Source: an uncultured Ruegeria sp. (lineage in GTDB: Bacteria; Pseudomonadota; Alphaproteobacteria; Rhodobacterales; Rhodobacteraceae). Taken from it: 64,000 nucleotides of DNA. Location: the NCBI RefSeq assembly GCF_947497005.1, contig NZ_CANMFF010000003.1, forward strand, positions 329,804-393,803, given 5' to 3'. Every line of letters starts with the position of its first letter. Position 1 is the first letter of the stretch. Both the position numbers and the translations under genes were made by a program. The notes beneath the pieces were generated by a model. It was given only the letters and a program-made list of their open reading frames with translations. It did no database searches and had not been told where the DNA came from. Of the stretch, positions 63,950 through 64,000 are shown in pieces.

Positions 63950-64000
63950 TCATAACGAGAGTCTGCGGGTCTGGTCTTCATATTCGTCGTCGTTGGTTTG
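63950..64000 (-). CDS. C-terminal fragment of an unidentified protein (cut by window edge)
   Basis: Sixteen sense codons and a TGA at 63952-63950 on the minus strand read QTNDDEYEDQTRRLSL. The polar, charged end could be the tail of a transposase-like or hypothetical protein. Too little is present to assign a family, and the frame may not be real. Confidence 0.3.
   Translation of the reverse strand, partial: QTNDDEYEDQTRRLSL

Noticed and set aside
1..64000. CRISPR arrays, rRNA or tRNA genes, complete insertion sequences or prophage
   Set aside because: No regularly spaced repeats, no cloverleaf-like segments, no integrase and no transposase with terminal repeats were recognised by eye.

Overview
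The window looks like chromosomal DNA of a marine alphaproteobacterium of the Roseobacter group (Rhodobacteraceae, Ruegeria/Phaeobacter-like). This rests on protein similarity from memory, fairly high GC, a CarD regulator, an RpoH sigma factor, a DUF3305/DUF3306/TorD formate dehydrogenase locus and an HpdR-type Lrp gene divergent from hppD; no database search was run. No rRNA, tRNA or CRISPR array was seen.

Layout. (1) 1-16.1 kb is a formate dehydrogenase/tungsten island. Leftward genes encode a biotin/lipoate-ligase-like protein (cut by the edge), the Fe-S carrier Mrp and a multi-cluster ferredoxin; between the last two lies a rightward c-type cytochrome whose N-terminal half looks like a collapsed tungstate-binding protein. 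From 4.2 kb a rightward operon encodes DUF3305, DUF3306, a TorD chaperone, a small Tat-signal protein, the FdhA/FdhB/cytochrome b subunits, an ABM-fold protein, a WD40-cytochrome c fusion, a 41-residue membrane peptide and a helix-turn-helix regulator with a periplasmic-binding-protein-like sensor domain. Convergent to it is tupBCA for tungstate uptake, with a perfect palindrome at its predicted transcription start. Together these can import the metal, sense it, build and export the enzyme, and pass formate electrons to quinone and perhaps to c-type cytochromes.

(2) 16.2-27.6 kb is reductive pyrimidine degradation: an NMT1/THI5-type ABC importer, dihydropyrimidinase, beta-ureidopropionase, a RutR-like TetR regulator, and the two subunits of dihydropyrimidine dehydrogenase with a methyltransferase gene between them. 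A perfect RutR-type operator precedes the hydrolase genes and degenerate copies precede the dehydrogenase genes.

(3) 27.7-54.4 kb is mostly housekeeping: a cupin, a glycosyltransferase, MetY, GNAT, SIMPL, a GspL/GspC-like protein, HppD with its Lrp regulator, a Kef antiporter, CobT/CobS, an ion channel with a zinc ribbon, CarD, FdxA, an S4 protein, a SUV3-type helicase, TPR and SCP2 proteins, a hydrolase, PepF, an orphan gene of different composition, a DksA/TraR protein, an oxidoreductase, RpoH, RluD and a DUF6476 protein.

(4) 54.4-63.5 kb is a glycan-modification island of glycosyltransferases, methyltransferases and an acyltransferase, including two fusions whose second domains look degenerate. 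The last 450 bp are non-coding apart from a short C-terminal fragment at the right edge.
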